Of a stretch of DNA of 64,000 bases, positions 51,341-59,333 are shown piece by piece. This DNA is from Campylobacter showae (GTDB lineage Bacteria > Campylobacterota > Campylobacteria > Campylobacterales > Campylobacteraceae): contig NZ_UWOK01000002.1 in assembly GCF_900573985.1 (NCBI RefSeq), positions 62,001 to 126,000 on the forward strand. The letters run 5' to 3'. How positions within the stretch are numbered: the first letter of the stretch is position 1; the number at the start of each line of letters is the position of its first letter. Below the pieces are notes generated by a model. The model was given only the letters and a program-made list of their open reading frames with translations, made no database searches and was not told where the DNA came from. Made by a program: the position numbers and the translations under genes.

Positions 51341-52489
51341 TTGAAAAAAACTATAGTAATAAAGCCTACGTTGGAATGTAATCTAAGATGTAAGTATTGT
51401 TACGAGTTTAGAAGAGATAATATAGCTGAGATAGTAGAACAAAAAGTAGATATTGGCGAAGTAAAGAAAGTTATTTTAAAATTTGCTGGTATTTTTCCAA
51501 AATCTAAAATTTTATGGATGCTCCATGGGGGTGAGCCTTTACTCTGTGGTGCCAAGTCACTATCTGAACTTCTTGATTTTATTCGTGACATGAATTTGAA
51601 TTATGATGTTAATTTTAAATTTGCATTACAAACAAACGGTACTCTTCTTAGTGATAAAATTTTGGAAATTTTAGAGAAAAATTCTGATATTTTAAGCGAA
51701 AGAGTAGTAAGTATAAGTATTGACGGCCCAAAAGATATACACGACAAAATAAGACTTACAAAATCATATCAAGCTTCTTTTGATAGAGTTTTATCTAGCA
51801 TAAATAGGATAAAAAATTCAACACTCTCTTTTACCACGATTAGTGTTATAGGAAAACATAATGTTGATAAACCAAAGCAAATGTATGAATTCTTTAGAGA
51901 GCTAAATCCAAATTATGTAAAATTTATCCCTTGTTACAATTTAGATAAATTTGGCGAAGCTGAAGATGTAGGAATAACCCCTATACAATATGCTAAATTT
52001 ATGGCAATAATATTTAACCTATATTCCAAAGATATAGAAAATTTTAAAAACAACAAACTAGCAATCGATCCACTAATAACCATTATTTCAAATTTAGTTG
52101 GCAAAAAGGCAAGATGGTGTGAATACTCTATATCAAAATGTGATAATTTTACTACTATTTTTCCAAATGGAGATTTGTGGCTTTGCGACACCTTTAAACA
52201 AGATAGCATGAAAAACGAAGCCTATTTAGGCAATATTTTTAAACTCTCCAATCACGAAATCAAAGACTTATTTGAGAAACCATTAAATCACTGCTCTTAT
52301 TCAAATCTTGAAGTAGAAATTTTAAGTAAGTGCAAACAATGTAATATTTTTGAGTATTGCTGCGGTGGTTGCATAGCAATAAGGCAAGAATTTAAGTTAA
52401 AATCAAAAGCTATTTTTAATGAACATTGTGAAGCTAAAAGGTTTTTAATAAATCACATTAAAAAGCCGATATTCGATGCATTGTCTTAA
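51341..52489 (+). CDS. Radical-SAM/SPASM peptide-modifying enzyme
   Basis: A 382-aa enzyme. The radical-SAM motif TLECNLRCKYCYE is near residue 12 and MLHGGEPLL near 60. The C-terminal SPASM domain, which holds extra 4Fe-4S clusters, is shown by WCEYSISKCDNF, GDLWLCDTF, CSYSNLEVEI and CKQCNIFEYCCGGC, ending with HCEAKRF. It starts with TTG in the stop region of the peptide gene, so the two are coupled. Enzymes of this architecture make C-C or C-S crosslinks or oxidise residues in peptides. I predict crosslinking of the peptide core. Confidence 0.85.
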   Translation: MKKTIVIKPTLECNLRCKYCYEFRRDNIAEIVEQKVDIGEVKKVILKFAGIFPKSKILWMLHGGEPLLCGAKSLSELLDFIRDMNLNYDVNFKFALQTNGTLLSDKILEILEKNSDILSERVVSISIDGPKDIHDKIRLTKSYQASFDRVLSSINRIKNSTLSFTTISVIGKHNVDKPKQMYEFFRELNPNYVKFIPCYNLDKFGEAEDVGITPIQYAKFMAIIFNLYSKDIENFKNNKLAIDPLITIISNLVGKKARWCEYSISKCDNFTTIFPNGDLWLCDTFKQDSMKNEAYLGNIFKLSNHEIKDLFEKPLNHCSYSNLEVEILSKCKQCNIFEYCCGGCIAIRQEFKLKSKAIFNEHCEAKRFLINHIKKPIFDALS

Positions 52490-53345
52490 CCTAAAAATAA
52501 CATATGATTGTAATAATAATTGCAGTTACTGTTTTTCATCAAAACTAAAAAATGAAAATATTGAATTAGATAATATTCTTAAAGCCTTGGAAAATGGATA
52601 TTTGAGAGGCTGTCGTATGCTTGTTATATCTGGTGGCGAGCCTACTTTATATCCGAAAAAAATAATTAAAATCATAAATCGTGCTTTATCCATAGGATAT
52701 ACTAATTTTATTATTCAAACGAATGGAAGTGGAATAAATGGGGATTTGGCTGAATTTTTAAATCAAACGCAAGGAGTAAGCATATCTTTTAGTATATTAG
52801 GATCAAACGAAAAGACTCATGATAAAATAACTGGTACAGTAGGTTCTTTTAAAAAACTAATAAGAGGATTAATAGATATCCACAATAACTGCAATGTAAT
52901 AACCAATACGGTAATTTCAAAATTAAATATTAAAGAATTAAGTGATATAGTGGATTTGATTTTGCCTTTCTCTCCAACTGTCATGCAGTTTTCAATTATG
53001 CATACACATTATGATAAAAATTATATCGGGCTAATCGAATCGGTAAAAGCAATCAAAGAGCTATCATTTAGTGGAAAAATTAGCAGTGAGGTATTGCGGA
53101 CAGAGGGAATAACTCCTTGCCTACTAAAAGGTTTTGAAAAGTGTATAGGTGAAAATTACTGGCCAAAAAAATTAGACGTATATAATTATAACAATTCAAA
53201 TATCATTAGACTAAATCAACTAGAATCAAAGATGCGATTTAAAGCCCAATTTTGTAAAAAATGTCTACTTGATGAAATTTGTCATGGCGTTTGGATTGAG
53301 ACAAAAGATGAATTTCTGCAATGTATAGAAAAAGGGATTTATTGA
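52476..53345 (+). CDS. Second radical-SAM enzyme of the RiPP cluster
   Basis: A 289-aa enzyme with TYDCNNNCSYCFSS (CxxxCxxC near residue 10) and LVISGGEPTLYPK near 50. A short C-terminal Cys set (FCKKCLLDEICHG) suggests a partial SPASM/twitch cluster. It overlaps the first enzyme by 14 nt, so both should act on the same substrate, perhaps one crosslinking and one making a different modification. It is not a close paralogue of the first. Confidence 0.82.
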   Translation: MHCLNLKITYDCNNNCSYCFSSKLKNENIELDNILKALENGYLRGCRMLVISGGEPTLYPKKIIKIINRALSIGYTNFIIQTNGSGINGDLAEFLNQTQGVSISFSILGSNEKTHDKITGTVGSFKKLIRGLIDIHNNCNVITNTVISKLNIKELSDIVDLILPFSPTVMQFSIMHTHYDKNYIGLIESVKAIKELSFSGKISSEVLRTEGITPCLLKGFEKCIGENYWPKKLDVYNYNNSNIIRLNQLESKMRFKAQFCKKCLLDEICHGVWIETKDEFLQCIEKGIY

Positions 53346-53962
53346 AAGAAGATTTTATAACACCTAATTTTAGCTATTCATTAGAGGTAGATAAATACGT
53401 GTGCAATAAATTTGGTATAGCTGAATTTTTTGCAAAAAGCTGCAAAATAAGAAATGGGTTATCTGTGCTAGATGTTGGATGTGGAGTTGGGCCGCTGAGT
53501 ATATTTTTGGCGCATAATTATAAGGCAAAAGTTGTTGCAGTTGATTTGGATAATAATGCATGCGATTTTTGTCGTAAAAATTCTTTAAAATATAATTTAG
53601 ATATATGTGTAGAAAATATAAATTTTACTGACTTTAAAAATTATAAATTTGATTTGATCATATCAAATCCACCGATAAATTTTAGTGGCTCAGATAATAT
53701 TATAAATGAGTATAGAGATCAAAATGGTAAAGATTTGGTTGATCACATTTTTCTTTATGCAAAGAGAAATAAAATAAAAAATATTATATTAATCTCCTGT
53801 GATAAAAATTTTGATACAAAAAATTTTATACTCAATAAAATAAAACAATATGGCTTCTATGCTACAAAGTTTGTATCCAAGAAAATATTATCCAAGAAAA
53901 TAGGAACAAAGGATGATGTTAATGGCTTTATTTTTAAAATATTAAACACAAATATCTCTTAA
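53342..53962 (+). CDS. SAM-dependent methyltransferase of the RiPP cluster
   Basis: A 206-aa class I methyltransferase: LDVGCGVGPLSIFLA near residue 45 (motif I), VVAVDLDNNAC (motif II) and LIISNPPINFSG (NPP motif), the last typical of N-methylation of amide, adenine or amine groups. I use the TTG at 53342 because AAAGGG precedes it at 5 nt and it lies in the stop of the radical-SAM gene; an ATG at 53321 has no ribosome-binding site. It could methylate the peptide, or the DNA; context favours the peptide. Confidence 0.78.
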   Translation: MKEDFITPNFSYSLEVDKYVCNKFGIAEFFAKSCKIRNGLSVLDVGCGVGPLSIFLAHNYKAKVVAVDLDNNACDFCRKNSLKYNLDICVENINFTDFKNYKFDLIISNPPINFSGSDNIINEYRDQNGKDLVDHIFLYAKRNKIKNIILISCDKNFDTKNFILNKIKQYGFYATKFVSKKILSKKIGTKDDVNGFIFKILNTNIS

Positions 53963-54105
53963 AAGATTACTGTTCTATTAAAAACATTAATTGCCCAATA
54001 GTTCACATATTTATAAACTAAACCAAAACAATTCTTATCAAAATGGCAAAATAGGATAGTTTAGGCTATGTTAAATAATAAATTTTGATATGATATTTCT
54101 AAAAA
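53963..54105. other. Intergenic, no gene seen
   Basis: AT-rich bases between the methyltransferase and IS copy B; nothing to report. Confidence 0.4.
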
Positions 54106-54965
54106 GCTCAAAATAACTTAAGCTGTTTTTTATCTGCGACTTCGTCTTGCTACTCATAAGATCTCTTATTAATTTTAATAGTTTCTGACATAAGTTTTCC
54201 TGTGTAGTTTTAGTATTATATCTAAACTCTACTTCGCTACGCTCGTAACTACGTCTTAAAAAGCTACAAACGCAGTGAAGTAGAGCAGAATACGCTCTTT
54301 AAGATGAAGCAAGAAATTCTCTTTTCTTTTAGCTTCCCTTCGGTCGCTACCGTCGATACGCTTGAAAAGATACCTTTAAATTTCGATAATCTATGTTTAG
54401 CATATCCCCGTCTGTTTACAGTAGCAACGCAAGTCGTAGTTAAAAAATTCTCAATGCCATTGATATGGTTTTTACTGTTAGCTTCTTGTAAAGTAGCAAG
54501 CGTAGCGCAGCTAAAATTCATTCTTTGAATGTTTTACTCTATAATGAGCTTTGGCTCCATAATCCACTAATCCATCATAGGCTTTCCCGCAATCAAAATA
54601 AATAGTAGAGCTACCAAGCTCGCTATATTGCGATAATATCGGTATTAGTTCATTTGCAGAGCAGTTTTTAACTATCTGGGTATAAACTTTGCCGTCACGC
54701 TTTAGTATGCCGTTCTGCTCGCAGTAACGAGCGTAGCGAAGTTAAGCACTGGGGTTTTATTTGCTGCATCTCTACCTCTTTTACCTCTTACTTGTTTAGA
54801 TCCAAAGTATATTTCGTCTATTTCAAAGCGAAGCTTCTAGGCGGGCTTGGAAATCTCGCCTGAAAATTTAGATATTTTTAACTTCGCTATGCTCGTTACT
54901 TTCAAAGAACATAGCTATCATCGCAACTTAATACTCATTCTGTTTGCATTAAGTTCCGTTGAGCC
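54106..54965 (-). mobile_element. Decayed IS1595-family element, copy B (inverted)
   Basis: Reverse complement of copy A over about 800 bp, with the same inner insertions and stops. Its transposase start is deleted: the left end GGCTCAACGGAACTTAATGC leads straight into the block that ends TTGAAAGTAACGAGC. The right end is GCTCAAAATAACTTAAGC. Both terminal inverted repeats are present. It is not autonomous. Confidence 0.82.
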
Positions 54966-55006
54966 TATATTTATCGCCCATTTTTTTCCTTTATTAATAT
55001 CTTAAC

Positions 55007-55918
55007 TTATAAGTTAGTCTCAAAGTATTCATTAATCCTTATGCCCAATGTTATCTCTGATATATCATGTAGTCTTTGTTTATATGAGCGTAGATTGGTA
55101 AGGCAAAGAAGTGAATAAAAAAGATAGCAGTGGCTCTCCTCGTTATCATTAGTGTCAATGTTGTAGTTTCTCATCCACTTGTTTTGAAAACCTGGGAGCG
55201 CCATTTCCTTACTCATGTTTAGTGGTTCGCTGGTAATAGCTACTATACTGTTTAACTTAGGGTCTTCTTCGTTTGAACAAAAAACAACCTCATAGCTCAT
55301 ATCGAACCCTTTTATTGTACCGTCTTTCAACTTCTGCTTTAATTCGTTTTCATACAAAATTGCTTCGTTTATTAATATTTTTTGAATGTCTTGCAGGGCT
55401 GAGTTTATCTTTAACATTTCAGCATGATCTATACATATATAGTCATCTATACTGTTAAGTGGTTTTATATGAAGTATCTTCGGGATATAATATATATCAG
55501 TTTCCAATAAGGCATATACCTTTCCAATATTTAGTATATTTTCAAAAGAAAGATCACATTCATCATAAAGATAGTTATAAAACCTGGAGCGCCACTCGTT
55601 TTTCATTGTATGATCTTGGTGTTGAAATTTGTTTCTATCCTGCGTACAAAGAATGTCTACAGCATCATCTCTCATAAGAATTTCTTTGGATATATAAAAA
55701 TAGTCTCTATCAAATGCGGCTATCTTTTCACCGTCATCTTTATATTTATAAAAAACATCTAGTATAATATTATAATCATCTACCTTACTGCTATTTTGGG
55801 GCGATCTTAGATTTCTTTCTGTTTTTACAATAACATCAAAAATTCTTTTTTCTAACTCATGAAGCCGATTGTTTATGTCCATAAGCTTGACTCTTTCTTG
55901 TTTTGACAATTCACACAT
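55007..55918 (-). CDS. Unknown 303-aa protein
   Basis: A soluble protein that I do not recognise. It is helical (LHELEKRIFDVIVKTERNLR) with a His/Cys cluster near residue 270 (EESHCYLFYSLLCLTNLRS) and acidic patches. A perfect 19-bp palindrome sits 25 nt upstream and may be its operator. It stands between IS copy B and the dead AAA gene. Confidence 0.6.
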   Translation of the reverse strand: MCELSKQERVKLMDINNRLHELEKRIFDVIVKTERNLRSPQNSSKVDDYNIILDVFYKYKDDGEKIAAFDRDYFYISKEILMRDDAVDILCTQDRNKFQHQDHTMKNEWRSRFYNYLYDECDLSFENILNIGKVYALLETDIYYIPKILHIKPLNSIDDYICIDHAEMLKINSALQDIQKILINEAILYENELKQKLKDGTIKGFDMSYEVVFCSNEEDPKLNSIVAITSEPLNMSKEMALPGFQNKWMRNYNIDTNDNEESHCYLFYSLLCLTNLRSYKQRLHDISEITLGIRINEYFETNL

Positions 55919-55942
55919 TTTTACTTCCTTATATCTTAATTT

Positions 55943-55961
55943 TTATCAGAATATCTGATAA
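55943..55961. promoter_or_regulatory. Perfect palindrome upstream of the 55918 gene
   Basis: TTATCAGAATATCTGATAA: 8-bp arms with a 3-nt centre. No T-run follows, so an operator is more likely than a terminator. Confidence 0.5.
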
Positions 55962-55970
55962 TAACAATCT

Positions 55971-56495
55971 CTAAAACCCTATCCTAGCACTTTTCTCTTC
56001 GCTCTTTAGAGTAACTTCATGCTCTAGTCTCTCACAAAAATCATCTGCGCTTTTGATAGGTCTAAAATTAGCTTGTCTTCTTACGCTAGCAAAGTCTCCC
56101 GGTGCTAGCAAGCCTAAATTTGAAACCTTTTTGGCTGCGCTTTCATCAAATTTTACTTTTAGCAAGGCGCACTCTTTTTTAAATAAATTTAGCGCTTGAT
56201 TTGGCAATAGATACCCAAACTCTAGCTTTAGGTCAAATCTTCCAAAGGCAGCGCTACGTTTTTCTGTTTAACCGATCTGTGCATTTATTAGATCGCATGA
56301 TTTTTTAGCACCAGTAGCTTGTTTGGTGCCTTTGCTGGTAGTTGCTCCGTATATGCAAACCCTAGCGATTTGGCCATCTTTTATGCTGCGAGTTAGCTTG
56401 TCAAGATAGGTGCTTGCGTTTATAAATTCTGTATTGTGGCTTTATGGCAGAGATATGCCTTCTTCTTGGTTCGCCTCTTTTACCATATCCTTGCG
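55971..56495 (-). pseudogene. Decayed twin-AAA ATPase (paralogue of 21953-23950)
   Basis: On the minus strand the fragments INASTYLDKLTRSIKDGQIA, RVCIYGATTSKGTKQATGAK, DLINAQIG, then GRFDLKLEFGY and LAPGDFASVRRQANF follow module 2 of the intact gene. The Walker A Gly-Lys-Ser/Thr is degraded and the stretch with Walker B, sensor 1 and Arg finger is deleted, with a stop between. It is a dead copy beside a PD-(D/E)XK gene, as the intact one is. Confidence 0.75.
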
Positions 56496-56554
56496 ACTTT
56501 AGCGTGCCGTCTATCACCATCCCAAAGATCTTTTCTTAACTCTTTTAAGAAATT

Positions 56555-56715
56555 TTACATACCGCCTATCGCTTTTATCCCCTCCTCGTCATATCCAAGT
56601 TCGGTTATGACTATATCGGCTATGTATTCGCCTACTTTGTCAAACAGCCCACCATAAAGCACAGCACGTGGCAGATAAAGTGCAACAAGACTTTCAAGGC
56701 CTTTTATCTCATCTC
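56555..56715 (-). pseudogene. Fragment of an unidentified gene
   Basis: Minus-strand open frame DEIKGLESLVALYLPRAVLY ... ADIVITELGYDEEGIKAIGG and then a stop at 56555. It looks coding (hydrophobic helix and then acidic tail) but has no start. Family unknown. Confidence 0.35.
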
Positions 56716-56793
56716 CTTTTTCTTTTTGGAGATTTTACGTAGCTTTTTGGACTATTGTATGTCTTGTTTAGTAAAATTTTGCTCTTAAATTTG

Positions 56794-56822
56794 AAATTTA
56801 GTGGCATAGAGCCACTAAATTT
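56794..56822. terminator. Strong hairpin after the PD-(D/E)XK gene
   Basis: Perfect 12-bp stem AAATTTAGTGGC / GCCACTAAATTT with a 5-nt loop, just past the stop of the minus-strand gene at 56828. Confidence 0.75.
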
Positions 56823-56827
56823 TGGGG

Positions 56828-58045
56828 TTAGTTTTGTTTTAGATCAGAAATTTTTTTATCATACTCCGATATAAAATCTTTAATATTTTTTAATAAAATG
56901 TTTTCAAAACCTTCTGTTACGATACTTTTGCAAATGTCATCATTTGGAAGATTATTATATACAATCCAATAATTGTCTTTTATTTTTTTGCCATCCATTG
57001 TGATGCATTTTAGTTCTATGCTTTTACTTTTTTCATTCTTTACAAAACCAATAATAGGGCTTTTAAGATCTTTATCTAAAAATTCTATTGCAAAATCAAA
57101 AAGTTCCCACCTTTTTTGCGTTATTTTTATAGGTTGGCAATTTTTTCCATAATCTTTAATGATACTATTTGGGTAACAAATTTCAAACCCATCTTCCTTT
57201 TTATACGTTCCTTTTAAGTTATCTGAAATATTTTTAAAAAATTCATCTATTATTTTTCTTCTTGTTTGTTCATAATTGCTTACTATATCCGATACTGCAC
57301 GATAATTATCTTTAAAAATTTTTACCAAGTCTTCATTATTCATTTTATCTATCCTTTTGTATCTATTGTAAATCATCTCTATCACATCTTTGTATTGTGA
57401 TAAAAAAACGTTTAGGTCAGCTAAATTTGACACCTCATTTTTGCACTTATCTATCCAGTTTGAAATTTTATCTTCGTAGCTAATGACTTTAAAATTTATA
57501 GTAGAGCCTTTTTTTACTAGCTTTGTTTCGTCTTGATTTGTCTTATAATCACCCAGGCTATATTCTTTTGGTAGATTACCATCTGGATGCAGATATAAAA
57601 CATATATATCTTCATCTTTGGCACCTTCTATTTTAATAGTATCTATATATCTTGCTATCTGCGCAGCTTGGTCTTTTGCATATACTTTGTTTTCTAAGAT
57701 GATATGCTTTTTGCCATCGCTTATATAGATATCTATATGTTTAAACTCTTTAAGAACGGCAGTTCTGCTCGTATCAGTACCAAAGTCATCTATGCCGCAC
57801 GTCTCTAAAAATATCTTTAAAAATAGATCACCCTTGTAGTGATCGCCGTTTGGATCAAGCAGTGAAGCTATGAAATTTGAGTGCAAATTTACTTCATCAC
57901 TAAATTTATGAAACAAAGTAAAGATATTATAGTCGTGCTTGCCCATGGCTCTTTGCCTGTCTGCCTCGGCCTTTGCTGTCATGTAGCCTTTGCTCATAGC
58001 TGTAAAAAGCTCTTCAAAGTCCTCTTTTTCTGACTTTATCTCCAT
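56828..58045 (-). CDS. PD-(D/E)XK nuclease-superfamily protein, copy 2
   Basis: A 405-aa paralogue of the protein at 17475-18782. Signature HSNFIASLLDPNGDHYKG is near residue 58, then HIDIYISDGKKHIILENKVYA with the D...E-x-K set near 115-135 and DQAAQIARY. The C-terminal half is helical and diverged. It follows the 108-aa gene by 41 nt in the Sir2/DUF2779 operon and precedes the dead AAA copy. Predicted DNA nuclease; the target is unknown. Confidence 0.82.
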   Translation of the reverse strand: MEIKSEKEDFEELFTAMSKGYMTAKAEADRQRAMGKHDYNIFTLFHKFSDEVNLHSNFIASLLDPNGDHYKGDLFLKIFLETCGIDDFGTDTSRTAVLKEFKHIDIYISDGKKHIILENKVYAKDQAAQIARYIDTIKIEGAKDEDIYVLYLHPDGNLPKEYSLGDYKTNQDETKLVKKGSTINFKVISYEDKISNWIDKCKNEVSNLADLNVFLSQYKDVIEMIYNRYKRIDKMNNEDLVKIFKDNYRAVSDIVSNYEQTRRKIIDEFFKNISDNLKGTYKKEDGFEICYPNSIIKDYGKNCQPIKITQKRWELFDFAIEFLDKDLKSPIIGFVKNEKSKSIELKCITMDGKKIKDNYWIVYNNLPNDDICKSIVTEGFENILLKNIKDFISEYDKKISDLKQN

Positions 58046-58086
58046 CCTCTCTCCTTTTAGAATTTGATATCTATATCGTCTATTTT

Positions 58087-58413
58087 TCAGTATTTTATAG
58101 TCGCTTTTATATCAATGATCCGCTCATCGACATAGTCTAGATCATCGGTGATGAGCGCATTAAATTTACACTTCTCGCAAAGCGTATCTCTTATCTGCTC
58201 CAAGCAAAGCTTGATCACGGCATCAAGAGGCATATCTTTAGAAATTTTTAAATTTACCTCAATGCCATTTGCGTTTTCAAGTAGTGTCAAAAGTTTGTCA
58301 GATATATTTTGACTAAGCGTGCATATATCCTGCCTTGCCTTAAATACAGCCATATACTTTGGCTCGCCGCTATCATTTTTATACCAAGTTTGAAATATGC
58401 TTACATGATCCAT
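58087..58413 (-). CDS. Small conserved-family protein
   Basis: A 108-aa protein with CAAGGAGATAAA before the ATG. Its middle (VNLKISKDMPLDAVIKLC) resembles the small proteins at 21509-21805 and 24681-24938. It follows Sir2 copy 2 by 12 nt and precedes the PD-(D/E)XK gene, so it is likely part of the same transcript. Function unknown. Confidence 0.65.
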   Translation of the reverse strand: MDHVSIFQTWYKNDSGEPKYMAVFKARQDICTLSQNISDKLLTLLENANGIEVNLKISKDMPLDAVIKLCLEQIRDTLCEKCKFNALITDDLDYVDERIIDIKATIKY

Positions 58414-58425
58414 TTTATCTCCTTG

Positions 58426-59268
58426 TTATAAAATTTGATTTAGCGCTTCTAGACCACCAAGCTTTAGACTGATGCCAAGCTGTGAATTTAGGCTGCTATC
58501 TTTTGGATTGATACGGATAATCGTCGCGTTTTTAAAGCGTTTTACCAGCGCCTCGCCATGCTTTCTAATGGTTGGCACCGCTAGGCCTGCGCCTATTTCT
58601 ATTATAGCTATTTTTGAGGTTTCATTTTCATTTAGCCACGCTTCATATCTTTTGCGCTGCGCCCAGGTCCTTTTTGGATTGAACTCATGATCGTAAAACA
58701 TCATTATATTTGGGCGGCTCACGCATCCGCACTCTGGGCAAACGGGCATCTTTGTAGCGATAAATTTTTCCTCATCTACTTCCACGCTATTTTCGTCCAT
58801 ATTCCAGATATTTCCGTCATCATTGTGGATGCACTGCGAGTGGTGTATGGAACCGTGGATTTCATAAATTTTATCTCTATCAAAGCCAGCCTTTGCAAAG
58901 TGACCATCGACGTTTGATGTGCAGATGAAGTAGTTGTCGTTTTTCTGCGCGCAAAGCTCTCTAAGCATAGCAAAACCAGAATGCGGCTCGGTCTTGTTGT
59001 ATAGTTTTAATCTGTGGCCGTAAAATGCCCAAGCAAGAGTTGGCTGCTCAAAAAACCACTGAGGATTTGCCATATCTGTAAAGCCTAGATCCTTATCTTT
59101 TAGTGGTGGATATGCTTTCCAAAAGCCTTGATCTCCGCGAAAATCAGGCAAGCCACTATCCACACCCATACCAGCGCCTGCTGTGATGACTATAGCATCT
59201 GCGTTTTTGATGATCTCTTTTGCGTGGAGTATTGCTTCTTGCAATGATTCAAATTTATCCGCACCCAT
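58426..59268 (-). CDS. Sir2-family NAD-dependent protein (copy 2)
   Basis: A 280-aa paralogue of 24935-25780: GAGMGVDSGLPDFRG, TSNVDGHFAKAG, HGSIHHSQC, CPECGC and GAGLAVPTIR are all kept. The two are highly alike in the catalytic core. The ATG follows AGGAGGT. It has its own dyad promoter in the end of the DUF2779 gene. A deacylase or NADase; context (nuclease neighbours) makes defence likely. Confidence 0.88.
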   Translation of the reverse strand: MGADKFESLQEAILHAKEIIKNADAIVITAGAGMGVDSGLPDFRGDQGFWKAYPPLKDKDLGFTDMANPQWFFEQPTLAWAFYGHRLKLYNKTEPHSGFAMLRELCAQKNDNYFICTSNVDGHFAKAGFDRDKIYEIHGSIHHSQCIHNDDGNIWNMDENSVEVDEEKFIATKMPVCPECGCVSRPNIMMFYDHEFNPKRTWAQRKRYEAWLNENETSKIAIIEIGAGLAVPTIRKHGEALVKRFKNATIIRINPKDSSLNSQLGISLKLGGLEALNQIL

Positions 59269-59300
59269 ATTACCTCCTATGGCTTTAAATACCTATAGGC

Positions 59301-59333
59301 ATTATAGCCGGCAAAGCAGACACTTTTTTGTCT
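59301..59333 (-). promoter_or_regulatory. Regulon promoter of Sir2 copy 2
   Basis: On the minus strand AGACAAAAAAGTGTCT, then 11 nt, then TATAAT (59306-59301). It overlaps the DUF2779 stop codon. Confidence 0.75.

Noticed and set aside
54264..54521. Identical 85-codon frames at 54264-54521 and 50650-50907 as genes
   Set aside because: They are inside the dead transposase and its inserted blocks; a conserved protein there is only the fragmentary transposase in other frames.
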